Assembly (NCBI RefSeq): GCF_007556585.1
Contig: NZ_VJNA01000020.1
Span: 1 to 51,532 of the forward strand
Direction of reading: 5' to 3'
DNA from: Tepidimonas aquatica
GTDB lineage: Bacteria > Pseudomonadota > Gammaproteobacteria > Burkholderiales > Burkholderiaceae_C
DNA length: 51,532 bases
Of the stretch, positions 8,547 through 16,843 are shown piece by piece (position 1 is the stretch's first letter; every line of letters starts with the position of its first letter). The position numbers and the translations under genes were made by a program. Under the pieces are notes generated by a model. It saw only the letters and a program-made list of their open reading frames with translations. It was not told the DNA's origin and did not search any database.

Positions 8547-8574
8547 ATAATACGAACGTTCGTTCGTTTGTCAA
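8547..8574 (-). promoter_or_regulatory. ACBP promoter with a TetR-type operator between -35 and -10
   Basis: On the minus strand TTGACA (8569-8574), a 16-bp spacer and TATTAT (8547-8552) form a near-consensus promoter. The spacer contains the palindrome ACGAACGTTCGT (8552-8563) and a further ACGA repeat. Such ACGAACG/CGTTCGT operators are typical of TetR-family fatty-acid regulators. The -10 ends 8 nt before the ATG, so the leader would be very short or absent. Confidence 0.6.
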
Positions 8575-8616
8575 CCGTGACCTGCCGCAGGCGGCTGGCT
8601 GCACTCGCAGCAGCGT

Positions 8617-9123
8617 TCAGCGCGTGGGCGCCGACAGCCCCGGGATCACCGGGTACGCCGCGGGCGGCGCGGAGGGTCTGCCCGCAGCGCGTTGATGCGA
8701 TGCCGCACCTAAGGGCTGTGCGGTGGGCGGGGCCGGGGGCTGTGGCGGAGCGGACGGAGCAAGGTTGGCGCCGCGCCCCGCGGCTGCGGCTTGCGCCAGC
8801 TCCGTGCCGTAGCTGCGCCCGTTGACCCGAAGCCCCTGGGCGGAGAGTTTTTCGGCCGTCTTGGGGCCGACGCCAGCCACGCGCGCTTGCAAATCGTCCC
8901 ACCCGCTGAAGGGCCGGTGCTGACGGGACTGCACGATGCGCTGCGCGAGCACGGGCCCCACGCCGCTGAGCGTGACCAGCTGCGCCGCGCTGGCCTGGTT
9001 GGCCTCCAGCACCTGCGCCAGTGCAGGCATGCACGCCGCCAGCCACACCCATGTCAGCGCCCGGATGCACGCACGCAGGCGGATCCAACCCGCACGGACG
9101 CCAGTTCGGACAAACGTCGGCAT
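8617..9123 (-). CDS. ComEA-like helix-hairpin-helix protein, exported
   Basis: This 168-residue protein has an N-terminal signal peptide (basic start, hydrophobic ALTWVWLAACMPALAQ). Next comes one ComEA-type double helix-hairpin-helix domain at about residues 38-100: NQASAAQLVTLSGVGPVLAQRIV, then FSGWDDLQARVAGVGPKTAEKL. The remaining 60 residues are low complexity, rich in Pro and Ala. ComEA proteins bind incoming DNA in the periplasm during natural transformation; the tail is unusual and its role unknown. ATG 9123 is preceded by a strong GGGAGGAG ribosome-binding site. The longer frame upstream lacks homology. Confidence 0.8.
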   Translation of the reverse strand: MPTFVRTGVRAGWIRLRACIRALTWVWLAACMPALAQVLEANQASAAQLVTLSGVGPVLAQRIVQSRQHRPFSGWDDLQARVAGVGPKTAEKLSAQGLRVNGRSYGTELAQAAAAGRGANLAPSAPPQPPAPPTAQPLGAASHQRAAGRPSAPPAAYPVIPGLSAPTR

Positions 9124-9476
9124 CGACGGCTCCTCCCTTCGAGATCCCCAACCATGGCGCACTGCGCCAACCACGGCATACACCAACGCCGCGCCAAAGA
9201 CTCTACCCCACCGTTGCGCCGCCGCGCAACGGGTTGGGGCCATGGTCGTCGGGCAGGGAGGGCGCCTTGGGGGCGGCTGACCTTCGGTCCTGCCCCAGGG
9301 GAAAGGACTGCATCGGTCTACAATGGGCAGAGCTCGCCGTCGGTACGCCGACATGCTTGATCGACCCCCTCAACGAGCCGACGGCGCACGGGGCTACATC
9401 CGCTGAGACGACCTTGAGCGCATGATTGCTGGTGGCGGCCTGCATCGGCCTACCCCCAATAGGGAATGTATTGCTT
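9124..9476. other. Intergenic region upstream of rfbB
   Basis: There is no gene in these 353 nt. I see a -10-like TACAAT at 9319-9324 without a convincing -35. There is a small hairpin GTCGG-TACG-CCGAC near 9342-9355. An AGGGA (about 9461-9465) sits 11 nt before the rfbB ATG. I see no JUMPStart/ops element. Confidence 0.4.
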
Positions 9477-10583
9477 ATGACGATACTCGTGACCGGTGGC
9501 GCGGGCTTTATCGGCGCCAACTTTGTGCTGGACTGGTTGGCGCAGTCCGATGAGCCGGTGGTCAACCTGGACAAACTGACCTACGCCGGCAACCTGGACA
9601 ACCTGGCCAGCCTGCAGGGCGATGCGCGCCACACCTTTGTGCAGGGCGACATCGGCGACCGTGCGCTGGTGCAGCGGCTGCTGGCCCAGCACCGGCCGCG
9701 GGCGGTGCTCAACTTCGCGGCGGAGAGCCACGTGGACCGCTCGATCCACGGCCCCGAGGACTTCATCCAGACCAATGTCGTGGGCACCTTTCGGCTGCTG
9801 GAGGCGGTGCGGGCCTACTGGAGCAGCCTGCCGGCGCCCGAGGCGGCGGCGTTTCGCTTCTTGCACGTCAGCACCGACGAAGTGTTTGGCAGCCTGGGGC
9901 CGCACGATGCCCCGTTCACCGAACAACACCGCTACGAGCCCAACAGCCCGTACTCGGCCAGCAAAGCCGCCAGCGACCACCTGGTGCGCGCCTGGCACCA
10001 CACCTACGGGCTGCCTGTGCTCACCACCAACTGCTCCAACAACTACGGGCCGTACCACTTCCCCGAAAAGCTCATACCGCTGATGATCGTCAACGCCTTG
10101 GCTGGCAAGCCGCTGCCGGTGTACGGTGACGGCCAGCAGGTGCGCGACTGGCTCTACGTGGGTGACCACTGCAGCGCCATCCGCCGCGTGCTGCACGCGG
10201 GCCAGCCTGGGCAAACCTACAACATCGGTGGCCGCAACGAAAAAACCAACCTGGAGGTGGTGCGCACCGTGTGCGCGTTGCTCGACGAGCTGGCGCCGGC
10301 CCCGGCGCGCGCCGTCGTCGATGCGCGCACCGGCCAGCCCGTGCGGCACTACAGCGAGCTGATCACCTTCGTGACCGACCGGCCCGGGCACGACCGGCGC
10401 TACGCGATGGACGCCAGCAAAATCGAACGCGAACTCGGGTGGACGCCGGCCGAGACGTTCGAGACGGGCTTGCGCAAAACCGTGCGCTGGTACCTGGACC
10501 ACCCCGAGTGGGTGCAGCGCGTGCAAAGCGGTGCGTACCGCGCGTGGCTGGCCCAGCACTATGGCGCGGCGGTGGCGGCATGA
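9477..10583 (+). CDS. rfbB: dTDP-glucose 4,6-dehydratase
   Basis: RfbB (RmlB) makes dTDP-4-keto-6-deoxyglucose, the second step of dTDP-L-rhamnose synthesis. The 368-residue SDR protein has the NAD motif [10 protein letters not shown] and [10 protein letters not shown]. It has STDEVFG with the catalytic Asp-Glu, and [10 protein letters not shown] with the Tyr-x3-Lys pair. [14 protein letters not shown] follows. ATG 9477 begins immediately before the Rossmann motif ([11 protein letters not shown]). It overlaps rfbD by 4 nt (ATGA), so the two are translationally coupled. Confidence 0.96.
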   Translation: MTILVTGGAGFIGANFVLDWLAQSDEPVVNLDKLTYAGNLDNLASLQGDARHTFVQGDIGDRALVQRLLAQHRPRAVLNFAAESHVDRSIHGPEDFIQTNVVGTFRLLEAVRAYWSSLPAPEAAAFRFLHVSTDEVFGSLGPHDAPFTEQHRYEPNSPYSASKAASDHLVRAWHHTYGLPVLTTNCSNNYGPYHFPEKLIPLMIVNALAGKPLPVYGDGQQVRDWLYVGDHCSAIRRVLHAGQPGQTYNIGGRNEKTNLEVVRTVCALLDELAPAPARAVVDARTGQPVRHYSELITFVTDRPGHDRRYAMDASKIERELGWTPAETFETGLRKTVRWYLDHPEWVQRVQSGAYRAWLAQHYGAAVAA

Positions 10584-11551
10584 GCGCCCCGCGCATCCTG
10601 CTGCTGGGCAAAGACGGCCAAGTGGGCTGGGAGCTGCAGCGCGCGCTGGCGCCGCTGGGCGAGCTCGTGGCGCTGGGCCGCGCCGGTGGCACCGAGCCCG
10701 CCACGGGCGCGCCGCTGGTGGGTGACCTCGCCGACCTCGAAGGTTTGGCGGCCACCGTGCCGGCGGTGCGGCCGGCCGCCATCGTCAACGCCGCCGCCTA
10801 CACCACGGTGGACCAGGCCGAGCGTGAGCCTGAGCTGGCCCAGCGCATCAACGCCGACGCCGTGGCCGTGCTGGCCCAGGCCGCCGCCCGCTGCGGGGCG
10901 TGGTTGGTGCACTACAGCACCGATTACGTCTTCGATGGCCGCGGCGAACGCCCGTGGCGCGAAGACGACCCGACGGCGCCGCTGAGTGTGTACGGCCACA
11001 GCAAACTGGCGGGCGAAGAGGCTGTGCGTGCGAGCGGCTGCCGCCACCTAATCCTGCGCACCCAGTGGGTGTACGGCGTGCGCGGCGGCAACTTCGCGCG
11101 CACCATGCTGCGGCTGGCGCGCGAGCGCGATGTGCTGCGCGTGGTGGACGACCAATGGGGCGCGCCCACCGGGGCGGACCTGATCGCCGACGTCACCGCC
11201 CACGCCTTGCACCGTGTGCTGAGCGCTGGCGGCGCGGCCGACACGTTCAGCGGCACCTACCACTTGGCCGCCGCCGGTGCGACGACCTGGTGCGGCTACG
11301 CGCGCTACCTGGTCGAGCAAGCCCGGCAAGCCGCGCCCGACGCCGGTTGGCGCGTGCAGGCGATCGAACCGATCCCCACCGCCGCCTACCCCACGCCAGC
11401 GCGCCGCCCATCCAACGGGCGGCTCGACACGACGCGCCTGCAAACCACATTCGGGCTGCACCTGCCGCCTTGGCAGCACGGGGTGGCGCGGTGGGTGGCC
11501 AGCGTTGCACCCACGCTACGCTGCTGCGCGCCCACGGGTACTGGGCATTGA
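10580..11551 (+). CDS. rfbD: dTDP-4-dehydrorhamnose reductase
   Basis: RfbD (RmlD) performs the last step, reducing dTDP-4-keto-L-rhamnose to dTDP-L-rhamnose. This is a 323-residue reductase with [10 protein letters not shown] as nucleotide loop and [12 protein letters not shown]. It also has YSTDYVFDG, and [12 protein letters not shown] with the Tyr-x3-Lys pair. The start overlaps the rfbB stop, which rules out the much longer upstream frame. In most rhamnose operons rfbA follows directly; here two lipoprotein genes intervene. Confidence 0.95.
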   Translation: MSAPRILLLGKDGQVGWELQRALAPLGELVALGRAGGTEPATGAPLVGDLADLEGLAATVPAVRPAAIVNAAAYTTVDQAEREPELAQRINADAVAVLAQAAARCGAWLVHYSTDYVFDGRGERPWREDDPTAPLSVYGHSKLAGEEAVRASGCRHLILRTQWVYGVRGGNFARTMLRLARERDVLRVVDDQWGAPTGADLIADVTAHALHRVLSAGGAADTFSGTYHLAAAGATTWCGYARYLVEQARQAAPDAGWRVQAIEPIPTAAYPTPARRPSNGRLDTTRLQTTFGLHLPPWQHGVARWVASVAPTLRCCAPTGTGH

Positions 11552-11576
11552 CCGCGCAGCCCGAGGCTGATACTGT
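11548..11576 (+). promoter_or_regulatory. Promoter for the lipoprotein pair
   Basis: TTGACC (11548-11553), a 17-bp spacer and TACTGT (11571-11576) give a plausible sigma-70 promoter. It straddles the rfbD stop and would start transcription about 35 nt before the lipoprotein ATG. It suggests the two inserted genes can be expressed separately from rfbBD. Confidence 0.5.
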
Positions 11577-11617
11577 CACAACCGCCCAACACACAAGCAC
11601 CGCTCGAGGGGAAGACC

Positions 11618-12304
11618 ATGAACCCTAAACGATGGATCGTGGGGCCGGCGCTGGTAGCGCTGCTGGCCGCGGGGGGGTGCTCTCACGCGCCCATCCCAGT
11701 GGCTGAAAACTTTCCCTACACGGCGCAAAAAAAAGTGCGTTCCGCAGGCCATTGGGACGTGGTGGCGCAGCACGCCATGGCCACGACGCTGGAGCGTACT
11801 GGACAGGCGGGTGGTCGAGCCACGGTTGTGCAAGTTACCCTGCCGGACAATCCCAGTGTTTTCGACCGTGTCTTCCGCGAAATGCTGCTGACCCACTTCA
11901 GCCAAGCGGGTGTGCAAGTGGTGGAATCGGCCGACGCCCCCATCAAGGTGGTGTACAAAGCCCAGCTCGTGCGTCATTCAAGCGATCGCCCCCACCTGAT
12001 CCCTGGGATATTCACGGCCTTGACGGCGGGTGTGTACGTCGCGCACTACTTGGGCGTGCATGCGCACCAAGATGCCGCCTTGGCCGGCGGTCTCGGGTTG
12101 GCTGCGGTGGCTGACATCGCGCGCAGCCAATACACGGGTGGCCCCACCCACACCGAGCTCGTGTTGACCACGAGCATCATGCAAGGTGACCGGCACTTAG
12201 GGCGCATGACCAGCGTGTACTATCTCGAGGACGCTGATGTCGGCTTGTTCATGCAGCCGCCGCGTCTGCCTGCCGTGCGTGAGTACAAGGTGGTGTCACA
12301 ATGA
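11618..12304 (+). CDS. Lipoprotein of unknown function
   Basis: This 228-residue protein begins with a lipoprotein signal peptide ending in the lipobox LLAAGGC, so Cys21 would be lipidated. Residues about 60-110 look like a mixed alpha/beta domain (VVQVTLPDNPSVFDRVFREMLLTHF). Residues about 128-165 form a glycine-rich hydrophobic stretch (LTAGVYVAHYLGV, AALAGGLGLAAVADIA), like a glycine zipper that could insert in a membrane. I do not recognise the family. It has a GAGGGGAAG ribosome-binding site, its own likely promoter, and a 4-nt overlap with the FlgO-like gene, so the two probably act together at the outer membrane. Confidence 0.75.
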   Translation: MNPKRWIVGPALVALLAAGGCSHAPIPVAENFPYTAQKKVRSAGHWDVVAQHAMATTLERTGQAGGRATVVQVTLPDNPSVFDRVFREMLLTHFSQAGVQVVESADAPIKVVYKAQLVRHSSDRPHLIPGIFTALTAGVYVAHYLGVHAHQDAALAGGLGLAAVADIARSQYTGGPTHTELVLTTSIMQGDRHLGRMTSVYYLEDADVGLFMQPPRLPAVREYKVVSQ

Positions 12305-12867
12305 AACCGCATGTCTGGCTGGGGAGCTTGGTCTTGTCAGTGGCCGCCATCACGCTGGGGGGGTGCAGCTCCACCCCGGCAGCGCAGGCGCTGCCCACCT
12401 ACGAGCAAGCGGCATCCCACCCGTTTATCAAAGCCAACCGCGAAGCGCTGCAGCAACTGGTGGCTGGTCTCAGCCCCGCCGACGCGTCGCCCATGCTGGT
12501 GGCCACGATCGTGGATGTCAACGACTTGCGCGTCTCGTCGCCGTTGGGACGCACGCTTTCCGAGCAGTACAGCTCGGCCGCTGCGGCGGCAGGGGTGGAC
12601 GTGCGCGAGATGAAGCTGCGGGGTGACGTCTTCGTGCGCGAACAAACCGGCGAACTGCTGCTGTCGCGTGAGCTCAAGGACATTGCGCGCACCCACCAGG
12701 CCAGGGCGGTGCTGGTGGGTACGTACTCGGTGGCCGGTCAGTTTGTGTACGTCAGTATCAAGCTTGTACGCACCGAGTCCGGGCAGATTCTGCGCGGTTA
12801 TGATTACGCCCTGCCGATGGATCGGGAGGTGCAGCGGTTGGTGCGCAAGCCCACGGGCGACTACTGA
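12301..12867 (+). CDS. FlgO-family outer-membrane lipoprotein
   Basis: This 188-residue lipoprotein has a signal peptide ending in LGGCSS. The mature part matches the FlgO domain: MLVATIVDVNDLRVSSPLGRTLSEQ, a strand with VREMKLR, GELLLSRELKDIARTHQARAVLVGTYSVAG, then VYVSIKLVR. FlgO is known from Vibrio as an outer-membrane protein linked to the flagellum. No flagellar gene is present here, so a more general outer-membrane or cell-surface role is likely. ATGA overlap with the preceding lipoprotein gene indicates translational coupling. Confidence 0.82.
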   Translation: MKPHVWLGSLVLSVAAITLGGCSSTPAAQALPTYEQAASHPFIKANREALQQLVAGLSPADASPMLVATIVDVNDLRVSSPLGRTLSEQYSSAAAAAGVDVREMKLRGDVFVREQTGELLLSRELKDIARTHQARAVLVGTYSVAGQFVYVSIKLVRTESGQILRGYDYALPMDREVQRLVRKPTGDY

Positions 12868-12955
12868 CGGCCAGCCGCTCCTTGCGCCGCATGGGGGCGG
12901 GTTTCTTCGTTCAATCATCACCGCCTGATCCCGCCGGGTCGGGTGGCTTCCGTTT

Positions 12956-13846
12956 ATGCGCAAAGGCATCATCCTGGCCGGCGGCTCCGGCACCCGCTTG
13001 CACCCGGCCACGCTGGCCGTCAGCAAGCAGTTGCTGCCGGTGTACGACAAGCCCATGGTGTACTACCCGCTCAGCACGCTGATGCTGGCCGGCATCCGCG
13101 ACGTGCTCGTCATCAGCACGCCGCAGGACACCCCGCGCTTTGCCCAACTGCTGGGGGATGGCAGCCAGTGGGGCATGAATTTGCAGTACGCCGTGCAGCC
13201 CAGCCCGGACGGGTTGGCGCAAGCGTTCATCATCGGCGCGGACTTTTTGGCTGGCAGCCCTTGCGCCATGGTGCTGGGCGACAACATCTTCTACGGTCAC
13301 GACCTGGAAACGCTGCTGCAAGCCGCGTACGACCAGCCCTCAGGGGCCACGGTGTTTGCCTACCATGTGCACGATCCCGAGCGCTACGGCGTCGTCGAGT
13401 TCGACGCCCAGGGGCGTGCCGTCAGCATCGAAGAAAAACCTGCGCGGCCGCGCTCCCACTACGCGGTCACCGGGCTGTACTTTTACGACGCGCAGGTGGT
13501 GGACATCGCGCGCGCGGTGCGCCCCAGCGCCCGCGGCGAGCTGGAGATCACCTCGGTCAACCAGGCCTACCTGGAGCGCGGCCAACTGAACGTGCAGATC
13601 ATGAAGCGCGGCTACGCCTGGCTGGACACCGGCACGCACGACAGCTTGCTCGAAGCGGGGCAGTTCATCGCCACGCTGGAGCGGCGCCAGGGCCTCAAGA
13701 TCGCCTGCCCAGAGGAGGTGGCCTGGCGCCAGGGCTGGATCGACGACGCCCAACTGCAGGCCCTGGCCGAGCCGCTGGCCAAAAGTGGCTACGGGCGCTA
13801 CCTGCTGGGCCTGCTGCAGGGTGAATCGCCATGCCCTACACCGTGA
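12956..13846 (+). CDS. rfbA: Glucose-1-phosphate thymidylyltransferase
   Basis: RfbA (RmlA) couples dTTP to glucose-1-phosphate, the first step to dTDP-L-rhamnose. The 296-residue protein has the nucleotidyltransferase signature [26 protein letters not shown]. It also has [29 protein letters not shown] and [13 protein letters not shown]. Length and motif order are normal. The 88 nt before it hold no evident terminator, so transcription may continue from the lipoprotein genes. The 3' end overlaps rfbC. Confidence 0.96.
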   Translation: MRKGIILAGGSGTRLHPATLAVSKQLLPVYDKPMVYYPLSTLMLAGIRDVLVISTPQDTPRFAQLLGDGSQWGMNLQYAVQPSPDGLAQAFIIGADFLAGSPCAMVLGDNIFYGHDLETLLQAAYDQPSGATVFAYHVHDPERYGVVEFDAQGRAVSIEEKPARPRSHYAVTGLYFYDAQVVDIARAVRPSARGELEITSVNQAYLERGQLNVQIMKRGYAWLDTGTHDSLLEAGQFIATLERRQGLKIACPEEVAWRQGWIDDAQLQALAEPLAKSGYGRYLLGLLQGESPCPTP

Positions 13847-14403
13847 CCCCGACGGCCATTGCCGATGTGCTCATCCTCACCCCGCGCGTGTTCGGGGACG
13901 AGCGTGGCTTCTTTTTGGAAAGCTTCAACCAGCGCGACTTCGAGGCGGCCACCGGGCTCAGCGGCATCGCCTTCGTGCAGGACAACCACAGCCGCAGCCG
14001 CCGCGGCGTGCTGCGAGGGCTGCACTACCAGCTGCCGCCGCACGCGCAGGGCAAGCTCGTGCGTGTGGCGCGCGGGGCGGTTTTCGATGTGGCGGTGGAC
14101 ATCCGGCGCGGCTCGCCGACCTTTGGCCGGTGGGTGGGGGTGGAGTTGAGTGAGTCCAACCACCGCCAACTCTGGATCCCGCCCGGGCTGGCGCACGGCT
14201 TTCTGACGCTGACCGACAGCGCCGACTTTCTCTACAAGGCCACCGACTACTACGCGCCCGAGTCGGAGCGCTGCATCCGGTGGGATGACCCGACGATCGG
14301 CATCGACTGGCCGTCGTTGGGCATGGCCCCGCTGCTGTCGGCCAAGGACCGGAAGGGTGCATTGATGTCGCAAGTCGTGCAGGCGGGCAGTCTTTTCATA
14401 TAG
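13831..14403 (+). CDS. rfbC: dTDP-4-dehydrorhamnose 3,5-epimerase
   Basis: RfbC (RmlC) epimerises dTDP-4-keto-6-deoxyglucose at C3 and C5. This is a 190-residue cupin with [32 protein letters not shown] holding the catalytic His, [19 protein letters not shown], and [13 protein letters not shown]. The start overlaps rfbA by 16 nt. The C-terminal extension [14 protein letters not shown] is a few residues longer than usual. It completes the rhamnose pathway within the window. Confidence 0.95.
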   Translation: MPYTVTPTAIADVLILTPRVFGDERGFFLESFNQRDFEAATGLSGIAFVQDNHSRSRRGVLRGLHYQLPPHAQGKLVRVARGAVFDVAVDIRRGSPTFGRWVGVELSESNHRQLWIPPGLAHGFLTLTDSADFLYKATDYYAPESERCIRWDDPTIGIDWPSLGMAPLLSAKDRKGALMSQVVQAGSLFI

Positions 14404-14425
14404 GAATCAAGTATGATCCCGCCCT

Positions 14426-15076
14426 GTGAGCCACCTGCATATCACCGCGCCCCTGTCGCCGACGCCTGAGCAGCGCGAGCGGCTGGTCGCGCTGCAGGCG
14501 GCGTTCGCCCGCGCGTGCAACCTGCTGGCCCCGGTGGTGCAGCAGCATCGCTGCTGGAACCGCGTGGCGCTGCACCACTTGGCCTACCGGCAGCTGCGGC
14601 AGGCGATGCCCGGGCTCGGCTCGCAGATGGCCTGTAACGCCATCTATTCGGTCTGCCGGGCGGCGCGCTTGGTGTATCAGCATCCGGCCAGCCCGTTTCA
14701 CGTCCAGCGCTTGGGCGCACGTCCGCTGCCGCTGCTGCGCTTCACCGACAGCTGCCCAGTATATTTTGACCGGCACACGCTGAGCGTGCGCCCCGGCGGC
14801 CTGTCGATGTTCACGCTCGATGGCCGGCTGCGCTTTGAGCTGGCGCTGCCGGAACAGCTGGTGCAGGCGTTCGGCCGCCTTCGGCTGCGCGAGGTGGTTC
14901 TGACCGGTGCGGCCGAGGCGGCGTATGCGCTGACGTTTTCGCTCGGCGACGCCGAGGCCGCCGCGGACGAAGCGCAGCCCGAGCTGCACGTCCAGCCCGG
15001 GGACGAGGGCGAATGCTCCGTCCTCTGGCCCCCCTATCTCCAAGTGGAGCCTGCATCCCATGTCCTCCATCCCTGA
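14426..15076 (+). CDS. TnpB-like protein reduced to the N-terminal (WED/REC) half, no RuvC domain
   Basis: This 216-residue protein resembles the N-terminal half of IS605-type TnpB/OrfB. PTPEQRERLVALQAAFARACN matches the opening strand and helix. The central helical block has WNRVALHHLAYRQLR and LGSQMACNAIYSV, the TnpB pattern of L-x-K/H-x-x-Y followed by SQMA. The next block, CPVYFDRHTLSVRPGG with LDGRLRFELALPEQ, matches the TnpB PYDDR-x-LS and LDGR strands of the WED barrel. The protein stops where RuvC-I would begin. There is no DGxD-type Asp, no second-half Glu, and no zinc ribbon. GTG 14426 was chosen; it lies 22 nt after rfbC. The stop overlaps the following ABC gene by 17 nt. Function is unknown: it may be an exapted RNA- or DNA-binding protein, or a remnant. 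Confidence 0.7.
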   Translation: MSHLHITAPLSPTPEQRERLVALQAAFARACNLLAPVVQQHRCWNRVALHHLAYRQLRQAMPGLGSQMACNAIYSVCRAARLVYQHPASPFHVQRLGARPLPLLRFTDSCPVYFDRHTLSVRPGGLSMFTLDGRLRFELALPEQLVQAFGRLRLREVVLTGAAEAAYALTFSLGDAEAAADEAQPELHVQPGDEGECSVLWPPYLQVEPASHVLHP

Positions 15077-16832
15077 TGCCGCCGGTGCTGCCCGATCCGT
15101 GGGGCTGAGCGCGGCGCTGCAGCCGCTGTGGCCGCTGGTGCGGCGCGCCTGGGGCTTTGCCGCCGTGGCGGCGCTGCTGGTGCTGGCCCCAACGTTTTAC
15201 ATGTTCGAGGTCTATGGCCGTGTGGTCACCAGCCGTAGCCACGTGACGCTATTGATGTTGACGCTAGCGGTGGTGCTGGCCTACGCCGTGATGGAGCTGC
15301 TCGAGTGGGTGCGCAGCGAAGTGATGCGTGACGCCGGCGACTGGTTCGACCGCCAGCTGGCCCCGCGCGTGGTCGATCTCATCCACGAGATGAATCTGCG
15401 CCGTCTCGGCGTCGGCAGCGTGCAGCCGATGGTGGATCTGCGCACGCTGCGCGACTTCTTCCAGCAGCCGGCCATTGCCGCGGCGATGGAGGCGCCGCTG
15501 GCGGCGGTGTTCCTGTTGATCCTGTTCCTCATTCACCCGGTGCTCGGCTGGGCGGCGCTGATCGGCGCCGTGCTGCAGGTTGGTCTGGCGTGGTGGAACG
15601 AGCGGCTGACGCAGCCGCCGCTCAGCGCCGCCAACCGCGCCGCGATCGCCGCGCAGCAGACCGCCGACGGCATGCTGCGCAACGCCGAGGTGGTGGAAGC
15701 CATGGGCATGCTGCGCGGGCTGCGCGCGCGCTGGTGGACGCTGCAGCAGGAGTTCCTGTCATTGCAGGCGCTGGCTTCCAACCGCGCCGGGGCATTCGCG
15801 GCGCTGACCAAATGGATCCAGGTCGTGTGGTCGTCGCTGCTGCTTGGGCTGGGGGCGTGGCTGGTGCTGGAAAACGCATTGCCCGGCGCCGCGGCGATGA
15901 TGATCGTCGGCTCGGTGCTGGGCGGGCGGGTGCTGGCGCCGCTGGTGCAGCTGGTCACGCAGTGGCGCACGGTCATCACGGCGCGCGATGCCTGGAAGCG
16001 GCTTGACCAGCTGCTGCGCCAGCTGCCACCGGCGCCTGAGGCGATGCCGCTGCCGGCGCCGCGCGGCCACCTGGCCGTGGAGGGCGTGCTGGTGCCGCCC
16101 CCGGGCGGGCAGGCGCCGATCCTGCGCGGCGTCAGCTTTGCCCTGCAGCCGGGCGAGGTGCTGGCGGTGGTGGGCCCCTCAGGCGCCGGCAAGACGACGC
16201 TGGCACGCGCGCTGGTGGGTCTTTGGCCGTCGCTGGGCGGCAAGGTGCGGCTGGATGGCGCCGACGTCTTTACCTGGCGCAAGGAAGAGCTTGGGCCCCA
16301 CCTGGGCTACCTGCCGCAGGGGGTGGAGCTGCTGGAAGGCACGATCGCCGAGAACATTGCCCGCTTCGGCGAGGTGGACCTGCGCCGCGTGCGCGAGGCG
16401 GCGCGTTTGGTCGGACTGGATGCCTTCATCGAAACCTTGCCGCAGGGTTACGACACCGAAGTCGGCCCCGATGGCCTGATCCTCTCCGGCGGTCAACGGC
16501 AGCGCGTGGCGCTGGCCCGCGCGCTCTACGGAGAGCCGGTGCTGGTGGTGCTGGACGAGCCCAACGCCAGCCTCGACGAGGCGGGCGACCAGGCGCTGGC
16601 GCAGGCCATCCAGACGCTCAAAGCGCGCGGCACCACCTTCGTCGTCATGACGCACCGCACCAGCATCCTGCCGGTGGTGGACAAGATGCTAGTGCTGGTT
16701 GACGGCGCCACGCGCGCCTTCGGCCCGCGCGATGAGGTGCTGGCCGCGCTGCGCGGCCAGCCGCCGGCCCAGCCGACGCCAGCCAACCCCGTGGCCACCC
16801 CCGGCCCGGCCGCCACGATGGCGGGGGTCTGA
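15060..16832 (+). CDS. Type I secretion ABC transporter, permease/ATPase subunit 1 (PrtD/RsaD type)
   Basis: This 590-residue half-transporter powers one-step export of a C-terminally signalled protein across both membranes. Membrane segments occupy about residues 30-310. The nucleotide-binding domain has Walker A GPSGAGKTT, Q-loop GYLPQGVELL, signature LSGGQRQR, Walker B VLVVLDEPNASLD and the H-loop MTHR, so it looks active. ATG 15060 overlaps the TnpB-like gene, with AAGTGGAG upstream. A second, similar ABC gene follows 11 nt on, so the transporter is probably a heterodimer. This is unlike the single PrtD/RsaD of classical systems. Confidence 0.92.
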   Translation: MSSIPDAAGAARSVGLSAALQPLWPLVRRAWGFAAVAALLVLAPTFYMFEVYGRVVTSRSHVTLLMLTLAVVLAYAVMELLEWVRSEVMRDAGDWFDRQLAPRVVDLIHEMNLRRLGVGSVQPMVDLRTLRDFFQQPAIAAAMEAPLAAVFLLILFLIHPVLGWAALIGAVLQVGLAWWNERLTQPPLSAANRAAIAAQQTADGMLRNAEVVEAMGMLRGLRARWWTLQQEFLSLQALASNRAGAFAALTKWIQVVWSSLLLGLGAWLVLENALPGAAAMMIVGSVLGGRVLAPLVQLVTQWRTVITARDAWKRLDQLLRQLPPAPEAMPLPAPRGHLAVEGVLVPPPGGQAPILRGVSFALQPGEVLAVVGPSGAGKTTLARALVGLWPSLGGKVRLDGADVFTWRKEELGPHLGYLPQGVELLEGTIAENIARFGEVDLRRVREAARLVGLDAFIETLPQGYDTEVGPDGLILSGGQRQRVALARALYGEPVLVVLDEPNASLDEAGDQALAQAIQTLKARGTTFVVMTHRTSILPVVDKMLVLVDGATRAFGPRDEVLAALRGQPPAQPTPANPVATPGPAATMAGV

Positions 16833-16843
16833 AAGCGAACGCC

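Noticed and set aside
14426-15076. Active IS605-type transposon at the TnpB-like gene
   Set aside because: No TnpA (Y1 transposase), no RuvC domain and no recognisable left or right end hairpins are present around it.
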